A stretch of DNA of 64,000 nucleotides, taken from Hirundichthys speculiger. Lineage: Eukaryota > Chordata > Actinopteri > Beloniformes > Exocoetidae. The position numbers and the translations under genes are program-made. Of this stretch, positions 49,921 through 64,000 are shown one piece after another. The stretch is taken from assembly GCA_018398805.1 (NCBI GenBank), contig JAGFBZ010002545.1, positions 248,001-312,000 on the forward strand, given 5' to 3'. Every line of letters starts with the position of its first letter. Positions within the stretch are counted from its first letter, which is position 1. Below the pieces are notes generated by a model, which saw only the letters and a program-made list of their open reading frames with translations, did not search any database and was not told where the DNA came from.

Positions 49921-51235
49921 AAGTGATAAATAAGGTGATCAGGATGAAGACGGGACACGAAGACCCTGAAACAGGAGCAGAGCAGCTCAGCCTGACCGCT
50001 TTATCTCCTCTGAAGTTAAAGAAAAGTCTTTAAAAAAATAAATCACTAGACATTAAAACAAAAAAACACTAAAGACTCAGAACCGCTCCACAACACACAT
50101 CTACCTGGACCCGTTCCTGTCGTCGAGAAACCGCAGTTTAAGATATAAAAACCAGAAAAAAAACAAAACCTTGATTCATGCACGCAGCAGCGCAGACCCT
50201 CACCCTCTGAGGGGGGGGGGGGGGTTATTTTTTATTTTTTATTTCTTATTTCCGGACGCCGCGGGGTTAAAGCCCAGGAGGAAGGCCATGCAGCGACAGC
50301 TGGACCTGAAGCTTCCCGCCTCGGCGGTTTAAACGTGACGGTCCTGGAACAGTGAAGGCAGCAGAAAACACAAAACAAGCGCACGGACGCGTGCACGGAC
50401 GCGCGCCCTCACGCAGGGGCGCGCCGCACAGACCCCCCCCCCCCCCCCCCCCCTCGGAGGGCGCGCCACGAACGCGGACGGTCCGTCCAACATGCAGCGG
50501 CGGTTTCACGCTGTTGTCCGCATGCGCTCGATGACGGAGGAGGGCGTGTGGAGATATGGGCGTGTACGTGTGGGAGGGGGCGGAGCAACGGCGGCTAACC
50601 GTTATCGGTCATGCACCAACATTCGCTTTGAGACACGAAACCGCTTCAAACGTCAAACTAACGGAGGACGAGTTTTCCCAACCAACTGCCCCGACAAGAA
50701 GAAGGGACGAGGAGACGACGGGAGGAGACGAGGAGACGACGGGAGGAGACGAGGAGACGAGATCATGGTCAACACTGAGGGGGGGGGAGGGGGGGGGTCG
50801 TCTCAGACTAATTTTCGTGGGAACGTTTGTAGCTAAAAACAACATTCTAATTTAAAAGGCTCGACTTTCAGAGTCACGGTTCACACGCCTGAATAAAAAC
50901 CAAGCCCACCGTAATAATTAACTAACAATTACATATCAGGCAATTTACGATCTGTGCAAAGAGTTTTTTTTTTTTCCTTTTTTTTTTTTAAACATGTATG
51001 CAAAACCACTTTTTTTTTTTTTAATGTTTTTTTTGTTTGTTTGTTTGTTTTCTGAGTGAACAGGAGGCCTGTGATTGGGGTAGGAATCTGTACAGTACTG
51101 ATAAACCAATCGGGTCAAACCCCACAATGAATCATGTGAGACAGCGAGGAGAAGGGGGCGACGTCGGGGCCACTTCCTCAGCGTGGTGGGCGTGTCTCTG
51201 ATGACATCATCATGACAGGGTTTGGTTGATTTCAC
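49921..51235 (-). other. pitpnb: Possible 3' UTR of the distal pitpnb isoform
   Basis: Sequence downstream of the second terminal exon. AATAAA motifs on the minus strand cluster at about 50,228-50,250 (complement of TTTTTTATTTTTTATT). Contains G/C runs at 50,211-50,223 and 50,434-50,453, and (GAGACGAC) repeats at 50,705-50,760. Assignment is by position only. Confidence 0.35.
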
Positions 51236-62238
<11,003 letters not shown>

Positions 62239-62663
62239 CTGAAAAAAAGGAGGGATGATAAAGTCAGACCGGGCCACAACCAGGCAGAGAAATCACGTAC
62301 GACCCCGGCGCAGACTGATCCGAGCACCACCAACATGGACCGCGCCATGAATGGGGGGGGGGGTCGCCAGAGATGTGCTTAAACCCCGCGGCTAAATCCA
62401 AATAACCAACCAGACCGCTGGACCGGAGCCGCAGCGGCGATGCTGCAGCGCTCGGCTTCGGCCCATCTTTAAACACTAGCGGCAGTCGCCAAGCTCGCAG
62501 GTAACGGGAAAGCAAAATCCCGTCCAGTGGAGACGCTTGAGAAGCACGGACGGCCGCCAGGAACGACCGACGTACAAAATGCAGAGACGCTGCTGCACGC
62601 GTGAACGTGCAGAAGGTCCACGTCAGCAGACCTGCGTTAAACCCAGTTCAACCAGTTAACAGT
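62239..62663. other. pitpnb intron, no feature recognised
   Basis: Ordinary intronic sequence with a G-run at 62,352-62,364. No further exon detected. Confidence 0.45.
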
Positions 62664-63874
62664 AGGGGTGAGTATTGGCAAGGACCTTGCAATACGATAT
62701 GTATCATGATACGATATCACAATATCATGATATATTGTGATATCGTATCGTGTCACCTGCATCAAACCCAGGACAACCTGTTAACAGTAGGGGCAAGTAT
62801 TGGCAAGGACCTCGCAATACGATATGTATTATGATACTTGGGACACGATACCACAATATCACGATACATCATGATATCGTATTGTGATATCGTATCGTGT
62901 CACCTGCATCAAACCCAGGACAACCTGTTAACAGTAGGGGCAAGTATTGGCAAGGACCTCACAATACGATATGTGTCATGATACTTGGGACACAATACGA
63001 TATCACAACATCACGATATACCGATATATCACAATATCACAATATATTGTGATATAAATCACAATATATTGTGATTTATATCACAATATTTTGTGATATT
63101 TACCACAATATATCATGATATGTATCGTGATATATCGTGATACATCACAATACTATGTGACATACAGTCATGGAAAAAATTATTAGACCACCATTTTTTC
63201 TTCAGTTTCTTGTTCATTTTAATACCTGGTACCACTAAACGTCATCATGTGACTAAAACAGACAGAAAAGAAAACACTGAATGCATAAAAGCAGTGTTTT
63301 TGGCAGTACAACGTCATAGCTATTGATGTAAAAACTTAAGTGATTTAGGTTATAATCAAGAAAACCATGGAAAATGGTAAGATATCAGCTCTTAAATAAA
63401 ACTCTTATGAGCAATCTTTGTGGTTATCGTTATGTTTGTCCAAACAAATGTACCTTTAGTTGTACCAGGCATTAAAATGAACAAGAAACTGAAGAAAACA
63501 AGGGTGGTCTAATCATTTTTTCCATGACTGTATATCACAATAATCATGATATATCACAATATATCACGATTATTGTGATATTTGACCAGTTAATATCGAA
63601 ATTAAAAGTAGAGATGAAAAATCAGGTTACTGTCTATGTTCATCAGATGATATTGATCATTCAGAGGAAAAATTTAGTCAAAACTATTTGCTTCAAAACA
63701 ATTGTTGTTTATTATTAGTGTTTTTGCACATTTAAAGTTTAAACAATTTAAATGTGAAAATTAAACAATTTTACTTAAAAAAAAAAAATCGATATTAAGA
63801 GCTGAAAATCGATATTATACTGGTCGGCCGAAAATCGCGATATATTGCCAAATCGATTTTTTTTCACACCCATG
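62664..63874 (-). mobile_element. hAT-like TAGGGGTG element, inverted, expanded and carrying a nested MITE
   Basis: Same family as 26,036-27,653 but on the opposite strand. The direct repeat TTAACAGT lies at 62,656-62,663 and 63,875-63,882. The left end was amplified about three times (AACAGTAGGGGCAAGTATTG at about 62,786 and 62,931). The centre is a palindromic ATATCACAATAT tract. The 366-bp MITE at 63,165 is inserted in it. Confidence 0.8.
63165..63530. mobile_element. 366-bp TA-flanked MITE (Tc1/mariner-like), copy 2
   Basis: Ends CAGTCATGGAAAAAATTATT and AATCATTTTTTCCATGACTG, with TA at 63,163-63,164 and 63,531-63,532. Nearly identical to 44,761-45,125 and in the same orientation, so both insertions look recent. 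Confidence 0.92.
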
Positions 63875-64000
63875 TTAACAGTGATCAGTGGCGATGCTGG
63901 AGCCTTCCTGGCGGCTCTGGATCGTGGCTCTTGAGATGCTCCTGTTCTAGTCATCACGTAAAGCATCAAGCTGCGGTTGCTTTGGTACGTTCTGTACCGG
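63875..64000. other. Window end, pitpnb intron
   Basis: Contains TGGTACGTTCTGTACCGG at the extreme edge, the complement of the near-palindrome at 17,167-17,187; probably the start of another interspersed repeat. Confidence 0.4.

Noticed and set aside
50350..50840. GC-rich open frames on both strands as a possible extra gene
   Set aside because: No conserved domain, no convincing splice sites, and homopolymer-driven frames; more likely pitpnb 3' UTR or spacer.

Overview
This is vertebrate nuclear DNA, most probably from a teleost fish. Three multi-exon genes lie head to tail on the minus strand, separated and interrupted by many minisatellites and by fish-type transposable elements (Tc1/mariner and hAT MITEs, a LINE, a tRNA-derived SINE, a PIF/Harbinger remnant). 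There is no bacterial or organellar signal. Exons were recognised by conserved protein sequence plus GT..AG junctions with continuous phase.

Layout in transcription order, from high to low coordinates. (1) pitpnb, phosphatidylinositol transfer protein beta, 3' half: six exons between 62,238 and 56,005, plus a second possible terminal exon at 51,236-51,286. Its 5' exons lie beyond position 64,000. (2) naa25, the auxiliary subunit of the NatB N-terminal acetyltransferase: all 24 coding exons from 43,425 to 18,610. The summed reading frame gives 973 residues once a single-base discrepancy in exon 12 is allowed for. (3) brap, BRCA1-associated protein: the first six coding exons from 15,295 to 4,132, ending inside the RING finger. 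The remaining exons lie before position 1.

Introns and spacers are dominated by tandem repeats. They include a 41-bp array (72-3,741), a GGA-rich array (4,283-5,371), a 19-bp array present twice (6,424-7,650 and 12,480-13,975), a 20-bp array (10,030-11,230), a 10-bp array (11,715-12,210), a roughly 25-bp TATCG-rich array (19,386-22,647), a second and unrelated 20-bp array (35,440-38,015), a 126-bp array present twice (39,145-40,030 and 54,160-55,240) and a 53-bp array (56,885-59,192). Unit lengths that are not multiples of three, together with units lacking stop codons, produce long open frames that are not genes.

The three genes work in unrelated cell processes (lipid transfer, co-translational N-terminal acetylation, ubiquitin/Ras signalling), so no joint function is inferred. 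The observations most worth checking are the second terminal exon of pitpnb, a three-layer nested insertion (LINE, TA-flanked element, hAT element) with readable target-site duplications, arrays that start right at splice acceptors, and the one-base break in naa25 exon 12.
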